Notes under the pieces: model-generated
What the model was told of the DNA's origin: nothing
Databases searched by the model: none
What the model saw: the letters and a program-made list of their open reading frames with translations, nothing else
Position numbers and translations under genes: made by a program
Assembly: GCA_029945375.1 (NCBI GenBank)
Contig: CM057059.1
Coordinates: 1,240,001 to 1,304,000 of the forward strand
Source of the DNA: Agaricus subrufescens
Taxonomy: Eukaryota; Basidiomycota; Agaricomycetes; Agaricales; Agaricaceae
DNA length: 64,000 nt
Direction: 5' to 3'
Shown: positions 46,865 to 57,300 of the stretch, one piece after another
Position numbering within the stretch: position 1 is the first letter of the stretch
Layout of the letters: every line of letters starts with the position of its first letter

Positions 46865-48408
46865 TTATCCACTTGTAGTATCCTCCAAGCTGCCGAAATA
46901 AATATCGTCATCATCATCGGCGGTGCTAGCCAAAGCTGATTCAGATGCAACTGCGGCTTCCTCAGCTTTTCTATCCTTCTCAGCCCCACTAATTTTCTCA
47001 GCTTCAATCTTTTCTAGTTCCGCAGCGTATCGCTTCCAAATTGTGGGGAGCCGGCTTGATGTCACAAAAGACATTCCGCGCTGAACCTTATTGGGATCTG
47101 GAGCGTACGGATCAAGCCTTTGAAGACTTGTCCTGTGGTAATGCTGAGGCTGCCACACAATGAGCGTGTCAGGAGCAGACATAACGCGTATGCCATAAGA
47201 AGCAAGATAGAAATGGCCCCCGTCGCCATCTTGAAAAAAGTCCCGGCACAAGGTATGCGAAGCAGCCCATTTGTGGGGCTGTTTTTCAAAGTGGATAGCT
47301 CTGCAGTATACCAGAAATTAGAGTAGCAAAGCAAGAATATAAAGAATAACAATACCTCGAATAATTTTGAGCCATTACACCTGCTGGAGGAGCAAATTGG
47401 GCACTATGAAGCTTTACCCATTCATCATACACCGGGAAAATGCAAGCTCCAGCAGTCTCACCAGAAAGCCCACCAGACCACGAAGGATTCATCCCAGGAA
47501 CCATTTCTCGAGCCATCCACCCTCTCCACTCGTCCAAGATCTCTGGAGGCAGGCGCCTGAGCAGCATGTTCCAGAAAAGTGCAAAAGCACAGCTCTGGCG
47601 GTGCCGAAAATCAAAAACATCCTTAGAAGGAAGTTTTCGAATGATATTTCTGGCCCAGTGAAACTGGGGCTGGCTCCGGGACCCCGCTGAGAATCCAGCA
47701 AGGCTAAGATGGCCAGGATCTTCCTTCTATCAGTTTGTTAGCGCTGCGCAAACTGCAGACCAGAAAGCTCACGCGAATATTCCGGCATATAGCAACTGCT
47801 TCTACCACGATGCTTTCCATCCAATCAATTGTATCAATACTCCGAGAGAAATGGCGAGCGACCATGAGAACTATGTCTCCAGACTTTGAATCTCGGACAA
47901 CCAAGTTTTCAGAGGGGCTGACTGTGCGAATGAGCTTATCAAAGCTGATGACAGAGGGCTCGCACCGCTTGAGTCGCTTGTCAGCCTGCTTAGCCTCCAT
48001 GAGCCGGTGGTCCCATAAGCTCTTTATTTCTTCATCTTCGCACACAAATTTGCCAGGCTGGGGGTAGGGGGACTTCAATTTCTGAAGATAAATGGTTGGG
48101 AGCGAGGCATTCCACCGCTGAACTTCTGCAAGAGACCAATTGAGGCCAAGTTCGCGAACTGCATCTCGATGGACATTGCGGATGCGCTTTTGGCGAGCTT
48201 TTCTTTTGTCGAGTGATGCCTGCAATCCTTCAGATGCGCGGCCGTATCCATTGTGCAAACAGGTGAATATTTCGCGAATATATGCTGGACCCATGCAGCC
48301 AACTTCGCCACCAGCAGACCTAATCTCAGCAGCAAGATAGTCATCGAGACCTGCACCAATCAGCTGCTGAAGATAAGGCGAGGTATTGGCAGCTTCAAAA
48401 ATGGCAGC
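46865..48408 (-). CDS. Probable 2-oxoglutarate/Fe(II) oxygenase, TET/JBP-like, associated with transposon
   Basis: Exons 47773-48408 (ATG at 48294 if the upstream stop is real), 47356-47726 and 46865-47300 join in frame. The last two exons show a double-stranded beta-helix pattern: SGETAGACIFPVYDEW, SRAIHFEKQPHKWAASH, GGHFYLASYGIRVMSAPDTL and IVWQPQHYHRTSLQ, with His in IHFE and a distal His/Arg in HYHR as candidate metal and cosubstrate ligands. Such proteins in basidiomycetes belong to the TET/JBP expansion found with KDZ-type transposons. The usual H-x-D is H-x-E here, so activity is doubtful. In the same frame, coding similarity continues upstream past an in-frame TGA at 48409-48411. Assignment is from pattern only. 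Confidence 0.45.
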
Positions 48409-49240
48409 TCAAGTTTCACGCGAAAGTTCAGAAGGCATGCTTGAGATTTCCCCCGGCCAGCTTTCTATCCTGCTGGAATAGCTTTCAGTACAAAGATTTT
48501 CAATCCAACTTTACCGGCACTCACTTTTCTGCTGGTATTAAAGTTCTTGATGGAGTTCCAGCTTCACGCCCAAAAGTTGAATGCGCAGCAAGGTTGGCAA
48601 GAGGAAAGTGACAAGAGAGGGAAGATATTGCGCAGCAGGAGAGATATGGGAGGAGTGAAGGGGTGGGGGTCAGACACAAATCCCAGGATACCCTAAGGGA
48701 GTGGCCTGCGCCTCCAGTCAGCAGCGCGGAAATGCCACGTTGAAAACTGGCTACCAAGAGGAAGCAATCAATGGGCCCCTGACTTCACGTGATTGCTCCT
48801 GCCGCACGCTCCGCAAGTGCCGCGAATTGAAAGTTTGCAGCTGAGCTTACTCCTTTCACAAAATGGCCAGCTGGAGCAACCATAGCCAGCACTGGTAACA
48901 GTTTAAACCTTGCTAAAACAAGGGAGGGAAGGAAAGAAAACTCGCCTTGAAGAGGGAAATCAGTGGTAGTCAAAATCGCCTGCTCAGCCGCCTTTTCCAA
49001 AACATGCCCCTCAGATCCTTGCAACCGACCTCTGCCAGCACCTCTGGACTCAATAATTGCGGCCAATATGGCATTTTGTTAGATCCACAAGCCACTCGAT
49101 TAGCATCGATACAACCTGTTCACAAAACGCATCAAATGCGCAGCGTATCGCGACTCCCAGGTCAATCTGCGCAATTGGCACGGCCATTTCATAAAGTTTG
49201 GGCACATTGGTGTTCATTTCAATGATCTCTCGGCCCGCGC
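48409..49240 (-). other. Candidate upstream exons of the TET/JBP-like gene
   Basis: Past the TGA at 48409-48411 the minus strand continues in frame (KSWPGEISSMPSELSRET). A GTGAGT intron (about 48466-48527) leads to LANLAAHSTFGREAGTPSRT. Further up, a cysteine-rich piece (GYGCSSWPFCERSKLSCKLS then CGACGRSNH, near 48860-48790) and an N-terminal-like piece from an ATG near 49220 ([20 protein letters not shown]) can be read. Cys spacing resembles small zinc clusters that precede such oxygenases in mushrooms. Joining is unproven. Confidence 0.3.
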
Positions 49241-49299
49241 CGCCAGTTCTCTGGATGGTACTTGGCGGCACTGATCCAGAAAGCGTCGCCAGCTGGGCT

Positions 49300-49540
49300 G
49301 TGGGCCGGCAGGAGAACATCACTTGCAAACTCATCGCGCCAAGATGGATGGGGATGAAGGGGGCGTTGGCTACGAGGTTGCCATCTGGGGTAAAGAGGGT
49401 GCAGGAAAAGTCGAGGTGCTCCTTGATGCTGGTGCTGATGGAGGTCTGCTGGAGCGACTAGCCCGCGGACTCTGCCAGCTCATGGAGCGGTTGGCGAAGA
49501 GGGTGAGGAGAATGGGGTCGGGGCCCTTCGAGGACGGCAT
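49300..49540 (-). pseudogene. 5-oxoprolinase (hydantoinase B part) fragment
   Basis: From ATG 49540 the minus strand reads PSSKGPDPILLTLFANR, then after a one-base shift [38 protein letters not shown] and GAMS. These are the start of the HyuB domain of fungal 5-oxoprolinase (glutathione cycle). A TAG stop lies in the shifted frame just before LQQTS. Similarity fades after [12 protein letters not shown]. Only about 80 of more than 1200 residues are present, so this is a captured fragment, not a gene. Confidence 0.7.
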
Positions 49541-49620
49541 GGTGGATGGAGGAGGGCAGCGGACGAGCACGCTTAAGTAATGGCGCTGCGCTTCCAATCT
49601 GATTCCGAGACCTGAACCCA

Positions 49621-49641
49621 GCGGGTATTTGTAGCGCGGAG
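49621..49641 (+). repeat. 21-bp direct repeat, copy 1
   Basis: The sequence gcgggtatttgtagcgcgga plus g is identical to 52233-52253. On the minus strand it reads as a TATA-like TACAAATACC context. Copy 1 lies at the join between the APH and 5-oxoprolinase fragments. Confidence 0.8.
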
Positions 49642-50664
49642 GTCGGGGTGGCGGATACAGAAAGTGCTGAGAGCGCCGTCATTTGGCACGAGCGACGGTG
49701 CGAGGCGGAGGTAGCGGTGAAGGTTCTCGGCGTGGTCCGATGGTGGCTGCTTCTTGTAGTTATAGTGCTCCCTGTGGAGGCGTTGGTAAGGTGCCCTCGG
49801 CGAGCCGAACCAGTCGAGGTATGCGAGCTCCTTCTCGGCTCCTGTGACCATAACCGATTTGGCGCCTTTATCTAGAGTCATCGGCGAGTTGAGAAGAGGC
49901 AGAAGGGATAGGACAAGTGCTACGTACATGGTCCTCTGAAAATGTCCAGCTGCTCCCTCCGTCCATACCACAACGGCATCGAGACGCCAGGGCCTATGCA
50001 GAATGGCTCCTCGAGTGGGATGCCTGAATTCCCAGAGAGATTCTTCAGGTCTTCGGCGTAGTAGATGCTGCCACCCGCAGGAAAAGAGATGGACATCATG
50101 GTAGACTCGAGCCACGCCAGCTGGTCCATGAGCGACACGATTTCCTCTTTCTGGAGGTCGAACCAAAACTCGCCCAAGTCGGCGCCTTCAACGTACTCCA
50201 TTAAAGATATTCCGTCTGGGCCTCGCTCTTCGAGTCGAATGAATAAGCGAAGATCTTGGGAATGGGAAGCCCCTTGGAACGAAGGAAGTTCATGGTGGCG
50301 ACTTCACTGGCGAGAGTGCACGTTTTTGGAGTAAGGAGGGGATACGGGATGCGCGCGACGAGCTGGGGGCCGGTGTCAAAAGTGACGAGGAACGTACGGT
50401 TGAGGCCGCCCTCACCAAGCTTTCTGAAGTCCCCAATCTCTTTGGGGTTGCGAAAAAGTGCCTCGGCAGTGATTTTGAAGAGTCCGAGGACATTGAAGAT
50501 GCGCCTATGCTCTCTGAGGTGAAGGGCCTCATTGACACTAAGTGCATCACATTATGAATTAGACGAAGACGAGACAAGCTGTAGGAGACGTACAGAAAAC
50601 GCCCAGTCGTATAGTTGAAGAGTTCGCTCTCTGTGTCCTCCATGAGAGGCTTCGGGTCTAACAT
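49642..50664 (-). pseudogene. Aminoglycoside-phosphotransferase (APH)-fold kinase, truncated
   Basis: Exons 50594-50664 and a segment from 50537 down encode FRKLGEGGLNRTFLVTFDTG (glycine loop), LVARIPYPLLTPKTCTLASE (lysine-equivalent region), FLRSKGLPIPKIFAYSFDS, MEYVEGADLGEFW and, after an intron of about 57 bp, EKELAYLDWFGSPRAPYQRL. It stops at FCIRHPDL, exactly where the catalytic loop HPDLxxxN should run on. A one-base shift occurs near 50216 (SKSEA to GPDGISL). The downstream DFG-equivalent part is missing. Basidiomycete APH-fold proteins (PF01636) are numerous and mostly uncharacterised. The break coincides with a 21-bp repeat. Confidence 0.75.
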
Positions 50665-51559
50665 TGTGGGGGGCCGAGAAGAGGGTTGCCGGCGACTGGT
50701 TGTGGTGGTGATTGAGTTCCTCATGAAAGAGGGATGGAGTAAAAGGAACAGACAACTTGGACGACGTAGAGATGAGGAGGGCCCAGCTGCAGGGAGTCAC
50801 AGGGAGGGCAACTTCGAACATGGGAGGCCAAACATGCTGATATGTGGCGGGTATGAGGGGAAGCAAAGAGGGACCCGAACGTGTGAAACTAAGGGAGAGC
50901 TTCTGCCAACCGTTGCCCTCGAGAAAACTGTTCCTCGCGTTCTCTGCATCTAACATAGCGGGATAAAAGTCGATCATGATATCACAATGCGGACGAAATC
51001 GTGCACATACGATATAGTAGCGAGGGAATTCGCAGGGTAACGAAGACGACAATGTCTTCGAGGTGGTTTGAGTCTGCTCCCCTCCTTCAAAACAAGGGGC
51101 GTTTTATATCTCGGCGAGTACCCTGCTCTCTCCAGAACTCTCATCAAAATCAAATCGGTCTCGGTTGCCACATTACACGAAGATATGGAGATGTTCCATC
51201 TTGACAGGACCCCATTTTTCTGCCGAGTGCCACGCCAGGTCTCATAGACGAAAGAGACGAAGAGTTTCTACACATAGATATGGCGCATGACTTCACCATG
51301 AGGGAGGGACTCGAGATGCTACTTGTCGGAAAATGTTCGTGTCTGTTTGCGTGGATCTGCGGGACTCGAGGAGGAGTTGTGTGCCTAGTTCGCCGTATTG
51401 GCGGACCTCGGTGGTCATGGATAGAGAGTGAAAGTTTTGATTTGATCATCACGCGATAACGTTACTTGTACAATTGCAGGGTATCCTAAGTTACTCGACT
51501 AGATTGGATATGAATAGGTTACGGGACCAGCCCGGGGAGCAGGAAATAAGTAAGTACAG
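50665..51559. other. Unassigned segment within the element
   Basis: Several short open frames occur on both strands. On the minus strand near 51420-51300 one frame reads MTTEVRQYGELGTQLLLESR before a stop. None has a recognisable domain. It may be further captured, decayed host sequence. Confidence 0.3.
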
Positions 51560-52139
51560 CTACGCGCTGAGAGGAAAGTCAATAACGCGCGTCTCTGGCA
51601 GACCGTCCCTGTCATGGACCTCCTTTGCCAGTTTTAAGACCTTGTCTTTGAAGATTTCCATCTTCGGCTTGTTGTTGTACTGCCAGTCATTCGTGATGCG
51701 ATCGTCGAGGTAATCTAGGACTTCGAGCGCCTCAAAGACATTGTAGACCCACTCCCACTCCTGTCAGCCGTCGTCGACGGCATCGACGATGTAGTTCTGG
51801 CTGAGGGTGCGGACCTGGTGGAGGAGGGCGTCGTAGGACTTGGTGGTCTGGACGGGGAGGCGGATAAAGGCATGGATGGACTCCATGGAGTCGTCGAGGA
51901 ACTCGTTGTCGGGGGAGATGAGGGAGTCATCGCGGTGGATGCCAAAGATCTGGTGGCCCTCGACAGGGGCGGTGGCGGATGCGGACGGGATGAGTCTCCA
52001 GCTGAGGCGCTCTGGCGGCCAGTCGTCCGCGGCCGCGCCGTCGTCGTAGTCGTAGAGCGCGAGATAGATGTAGGAGGGGATGTTCTGGGGGGGGCGGGGA
52101 GGGCACGGGGGTGTCGGGGACGGGGGTCGCCTTGGCCAT
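51560..52139 (-). pseudogene. Unrecognised conserved-looking gene with in-frame TGA
   Basis: From ATG 52139 the first codons (MAKATP) lead either into a 37-nt intron or into a run of eight C that shifts frame, then NIPSYIYLALYDYDDG, RLSWRLIPSASATAPVEGHQ, IFGIHRDDSLISPDNEFLDD and KSYDALLHQVRTLSQNYIVD follow. A TGA at 51774-51776 interrupts VDDG/QEWEW, and the same frame continues EWVYNVFEALEVLDYLDDRI to a stop at 51560. The quality of both halves shows that this was one protein of about 180 residues. The interrupted codon was probably TGG. I do not recognise the family. Confidence 0.5.
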
Positions 52140-52232
52140 GGTCTGGGGAAACGGTGAAGCGAGGCGGGGGCGAAACCGCGGGGCCTTACCTGTCGACGGG
52201 CTGGGGGGCTGGTCGGGGAGAGAGAGCTGAGC

Positions 52233-52253
52233 GCGGGTATTTGTAGCGCGGAG
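52233..52253 (+). repeat. 21-bp direct repeat, copy 2
   Basis: Identical to 49621-49641 over 21 bases. Copy 2 lies about 95 bases upstream of the minus-strand start codon at 52139, a position consistent with a core promoter containing TACAAATA. Confidence 0.8.
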
Positions 52254-52328
52254 CACGCGGGGTGCACGGGTCATCGATAGGACATCGATGTCGGCGACGT
52301 CATCCATCACGGGATTCCTCTGCCCCCC

Positions 52329-52998
52329 ATGTCGCAGAACATTGCCTCCGGGTGAGCGTCATCCACACGCCGCGATCGCTGCTCACGTCTCCCAGCGCGC
52401 CAGACAGCAAGGCCCGCAGGTACGACCGCCAGCTCCGTCTCTGGGCTGCCACCGGCCAGGCTGCCCTCGAGGCCGCCCACGTCCTCCTCTCGTCCTCCGC
52501 GACCGCCACCAGCGTCCTCAAGAGCCTCGTCCTCCCCGGCGTCGGCGCGTTCACCATCCGCGATAACGCGATCGTCACCCCCGCGGACGCCGGCAACAAC
52601 TTCTTCCTCGACGGCCCCCGCAGCATCGGCAAGTCCAGGGCGCAGGAAGCCGTGCGGTTGCTCGCAGAGCTCAATGACGGTGTCCTGGGATATGCCGACA
52701 CCACCTCCGTCGACGATCTCCTCGCCGCGGGCAAGGCCGAGCTCTTCAAGTACACCCTCGTTATCGCGCACAATCTCTCCCAATCACACCTCGACAAATT
52801 GTCCCTGCTCCTTTGGGAGGACGAAGATGCTCCACCCCTGGTCGTCGTTCGCTCCGCGGGGTTTCTCGCAGAGTTCTTTATCCAGCAGCACGAACACACG
52901 GGCCAGTGGCTTTTCTTTCTCTTTTTTTTTGCGCGTGTACTGACATCATCCACAGTAATCGAGTCCCATTTGGAGGATCCTCCGCCATGCGGCGGGGG
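52329..52998 (+). pseudogene. NEDD8-activating enzyme E1 regulatory subunit (NAE1/ULA1) 5' fragment
   Basis: Exon 52329-52351 (MSQNIASG) joins 52396-52901: ARRYDRQLRLWAATGQAALE, then SLVLPGVGAFTIRDNAIVTP, GNNFFLDGPRSIGKSRAQEA and VVVRSAGFLAEFFIQQHEHT. These are the first 200 residues of ULA1/APPBP1, the partner of UBA3 that activates NEDD8 (Rub1). The next intron (52902-52955) needs a GC donor and leads to VIESH, where similarity ends. The remaining 300 or so residues are absent and the sequence passes into UBR7-like coding. The adenylation-type fold is thus cut in half, and a functional subunit is unlikely. Confidence 0.8.
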
Positions 52999-53009
52999 CC
53001 TGGGCCGGA

Positions 53010-53494
53010 CGCAGAGACCGCAACGACCACGATGAGCTCGCTGTCCACCAGGCTGCCCTCGCCCTCCCCTACCAGTTCTCCCGCTGCACCCACGCCCAGG
53101 GGAACCTCAGGTATCGCGCTCCCCGCCCGCCGCGTCGCTCACTCACCCACCCCCAGACAGGCCGCCTATCTCTGCCTCATCTGCCCTGAGCATCTGCTCA
53201 GCCTGTTCCATTGCATGCCACACAAACCACAGGCAGGTAGAGCTGCGCGTGGCCCCCGCATCCATCCACCCCAGACCCTCACCCTCCCCCAGATTCCCGA
53301 AACGCAACTTCCGCTGCGACTGTCCCCCCACCGCCATCTCGAACCAATGCACGCTGCACACCAGACTCGAGGACGAAAACACCACCAACACCTACGGGCA
53401 AAACTTCAACTTTAACGGTGTATTCTGCCGATGCGGAAGACCCTACGATGCCAAATCTGAACGCGAAACCATGATCCAGTGCCTAGTCTGCGAG
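53010..53494 (+). pseudogene. UBR7-like E3 (UBR-box zinc finger) fragment
   Basis: The segment reads LAVHQAALALPYQFSRCTHA, an intron, QAAYLCLIC, then after a one-base shift SICSACSIACHTNHRQVEL, an intron (53245-53292, GC donor GCGCGT), and FPKRNFRCDC, QCTLHTRLEDENTTNTYGQN, GVFCRCGRPYDAKSERETMI and QCLVCE. This is the UBR-type zinc finger and part of the PHD-like region of UBR7/Mlo2. The following DWFHxxC part is missing. Upstream it is fused to the NAE1 fragment. The intact human protein is an E3 linked to histone H2B. Confidence 0.75.
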
Positions 53495-54019
53495 GTTCGC
53501 GCAGTCGCCGCGCCCTCTCTTTGCGTCGAGCTGATCCCTCACCACCAGACGAGGTCGGGGAGGAGAGGTTGCACGCGGCTCCATGAGCTTGTGAGATTCG
53601 TAAAGTCGATGGGTGGAGTGTTTTTGGGGTTGTTGAGATTTGGTTGGAGCTGGACGAGGAGCAGGAAAGAATTTGAGAGTGCGGAATGGGATGAGAGATC
53701 GCGCAGGAGGGAGCATGGTGTAGATTGTGCTGAGAGCATGAGAACGTCTGGTTTGACTGAGTTGGAGAAGCAGAGGAGAGAAAGAGAAGTATATGAGAGG
53801 TTTTTGAGGGGCGAAGAGATTAGCGGTGAGGAGGAGGATGCTGTGATTGAAGAAGATGGAGATTATGAGGACGACGACGATGATGATGCCTCTAGTGCGC
53901 ATGAAGACGACGATTTACCCGCAGGCGCCTCCTCGACAAGAGGTGAACGTTCAACCTCAGTAGGTGGAAACGACAAGTGGGGTATCCTCCTTCCATATCG
54001 CATCTGCCTCTTACTTTAA
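53495..54019 (+). other. Acidic open frame of captured or decayed origin
   Basis: The open frame continuing from the UBR7 fragment reads WDERSRRREHGVDCAESMRT, LTELEKQRREREVYERFLRG, EEISGEEEDAVIEEDGDYED and then an Asp run. Charged, acidic-linker composition suggests a piece of some host protein. I do not know which one, and the frame relation to its neighbours is unclear. Confidence 0.3.
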
Positions 54020-54390
54020 GACAGCCAATCCCGCTGCTGCATTTGTCTTTGGGTCGCTGGGGTATCGTTCTTGCTACGCTCCCCAATGCTGATTGTTACC
54101 AGAGGGGCGCGCTATTCCTTCTGCTGAGGACTGGTCCCGCACCCTCGTTTTTCAAAGACTATTGTTCAAGGCACTTCTTATATCATTCCTGCACTAGGTA
54201 CTATGTAAAATCAGATTCAGCGTTCATGAGATTTTGTAATATGTTTGCAAACAGTTTCCGACTTATGTATTCACCACACTAATATGACTTCTGGTTTGAC
54301 CCTGCAATACGCGGCATCCTTGACCTCTACAGCATCAGTGGCCAGCAAACCAGCACTTTTTCCCTTGCCTCGATTTGCATCTACACTTCA

Positions 54391-57300
54391 ATGGGTCTTG
54401 TTTGCGTATGTGGCAACTCGTTTGCAAACCGCAATGGGCTGTCAAACCACAAAAGGGCTTGCAAGGTACACAAGACCCTCAAGATACACGTTCAGACCTT
54501 ACCCCCTCTACTCGGAGCTAAGAGAAAAAGGATTGCCAATAAAGAGCCTAGTGAAGAGAATGATCATGTTCTCCAACCACTCAAGCGGCTTCATCGGGCT
54601 TGTGATGATGTAGAACATTCTTCGGTTGAAGAAACAGTGACTCTAGACCTCCAGGTGCAGTTAAAAACTTTTCAACACAATTTTTAACTCACTGAAACCG
54701 ATTAGCCACCCCCTGACAGTCCTCTCCCTTTACCATTGCATACCACTCGTCATGGCCGCCAGATCAGGCTTCCTCGTCGCTTTCAGGATATGCTACCTTC
54801 ACTCCCAACACCACTACCACACATTCCTCCTCCTGCACCATCACCCCTACCATCTCATTCACCTTCACCGGCACCTGCCCCAAGGCTCCCTCTTGTTTCC
54901 AACACAACTCCAAATTCTCTAGGCCTCTTTCGGCAATATTTGAAATTTCCAGGAAACGATCCTGAAGATGCACAGACCGTTGACGACTACTGCCAAGGTC
55001 CACGCTTCGCAACTTCTGGATCTGCAACTGATCAACTTAGCCTAGTTGCGTCAGGCAGCAAGGATGCAGAGCAAAACACCATCTCAGCCTTGAACAAGAC
55101 TACCTGACTACTTTTGCATTGGTTTTATTCCGGTTCAGCTACCAAGAGTTTGGCCAGCCTTGGTCAACTTGTTCAAAATGTGCTACTCTCACCCGATTAT
55201 AACCCAAATGAACTTCGTGACTTTAGCATGCCTAGAATAACTCAGAAATTAGATGAAGCTATGGTAGGAGGAATGGATGGGGATGAAGGGAGCGTTTTTC
55301 CTCTAGAAAGTGGTTGGAAGGTTGGATCAGTAAAACTCTCGGTTCCCATCACAGGCAAGGTGTATAACGCAGAGCACCAAGCACCGACCTTCACCATAGA
55401 TGGGATCCAGCATCGGAGCCTTGTAAGCATTATGATGAATGCGTTCAGGAGCCCTACTGCTCAATCATTTCACTATTCCCCATTCAAACTTTTCTGGCAG
55501 AAATCACCTGGCAATCCCCCCAAGCACGTAATCACTGAACTTTATAACTCTGATGTCTTTATCGAGGAGTATACCAAACTTCAACAAAGTTCCCAAGAAC
55601 CTGGGTGTAACCTTGAGCACACAGTTGCAGCTTTCATGTTCTGGTCCGACTCGACTCATTTAGCAAACTTTGGAAGCACTTCACTTTGGCCAATCTATTG
55701 CTACTTTGGGAACCAGTCAAAATATGCTCGCACAAAACCCACCAGCTTCTCTGCTCACCACCTGGCCTACATCCCATCAGTTTGTTCCCTAGGATTCAGC
55801 GTATTTTGTTGTAACTAATACTATAACTTATGCAGTTTCCAGATTCGTTCCAGGACTGGTATCGCGATCAATCTGGGGGTACCTCGGCATCTGCTTCTTT
55901 AGTGACTCACTTGAAGCACGAACTTTTTCATGTGATTTGGCTCCTCCTGCTAGACGAGGACTTCTGCACTGCTCTTGCACATGGAGTTGTTGTTTCTTGT
56001 GCTGATGGTGTGACGCGCTGACTTTTTCCTCGTGTTTTTACCTATTCAGCCGACTATCCAGAGAAGTGAGTATATCATTTATGTTTTATATGTTTATTTC
56101 TTGTGTCCAGGGCTCTTCTGGCGACGGTACGCTTTCTTGGTAGTTGCCCATGCCCACGCTGCAAAATCAAAAAAAGTGAAATCGCTGGTTTGGGTTTGCC
56201 GACTGACAGCCTCCTTCACATGGCTCTTCTTTGAACAGACAATCATGACTGGCGCAAGCTGGTAGAGAAAGCAAGAAAAGTGATATTTGGTGGTAAAGGT
56301 CCTGGAAGTGTTGGTGTTGAGAAACTTTTGCAACCTCTATCTATGGTGCCAACGCAGGTAGGCTTTCTATAGTTTTGTTGCTGCAGAGCTCACCTAGTAT
56401 TTACTAGAATGCGTTTTCAATGCAACTATCGCAACATGGCTTTAACTACCACTGTATGCTTGTACCAGATTTGCTGCATGAATTTGAACTCGGAACTTGG
56501 AAAGCGACATTTGCACACCTCATTCGCATTCTTAGAGCCAATGGTGATGGGTGCATTCAAAATCTCAATTGGAGGTACACGGCACCATTCCTAGTACTTT
56601 GGCTGTAATTAATAGGCAAAATAGATATCGCCAAGTCCCAACTTTTGGGGATGGGACTATTAGAATGTTTAGTGAAGACGCTTCTGCGATGAAAAAGCTG
56701 GCAGCTTGAGATTTTGAAGATCTCCTTCAGGTTGGTTGCATAAATCTGATGTCGCTACATTTTCTAATGTTCCTCCACTAGTGCGCTTTGCCAGTTTTTG
56801 AGTCCTTACTTCCTGCATACCATGATGAAATCATTCTCGACCTTCTTTTTATTCACGCAAAGTGGCATGCATTGGCTAAGCTTAGGCTCCATACTGAAAC
56901 AACATTGAAACTCCTTCATGATGCGACTGTGGAACTTGGGGACCAACTTCGGAAATTTCGCGATATAACGTGCTCCCATTTCTACACTGAAGAACTTCCT
57001 CTTCAAGAAGCAGCACAAGGCTGCCGAGCAGCCAAGTTAGTTGCTCCAGGAAGCCACCCCGGCCGAACTTTCAAACCCTTCAACCTGCTGACATATAAAT
57101 TGCATTCTCTTGGTGACTATGCAGCGAATATACTGCTCTTTGGGACTTCAGATGGTTACTCCACGCAAATCGTAAGTTCATGTATGGTGGTGAAATCAGG
57201 CGATACTAATTTTATACTCAATAGGGAGAGTTAGAGCATCGCCGAGTAAAGAGGTTTTATGTTCGCACGAATAAGCGCAGTGGTTTTGCAGCCCAAATCA

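Noticed and set aside
51818..52246. 142-codon glycine- and valine-rich plus-strand frame
   Set aside because: It is an antisense shadow of the GC-rich minus-strand gene at 51560-52139; the repetitive composition results from GC bias.
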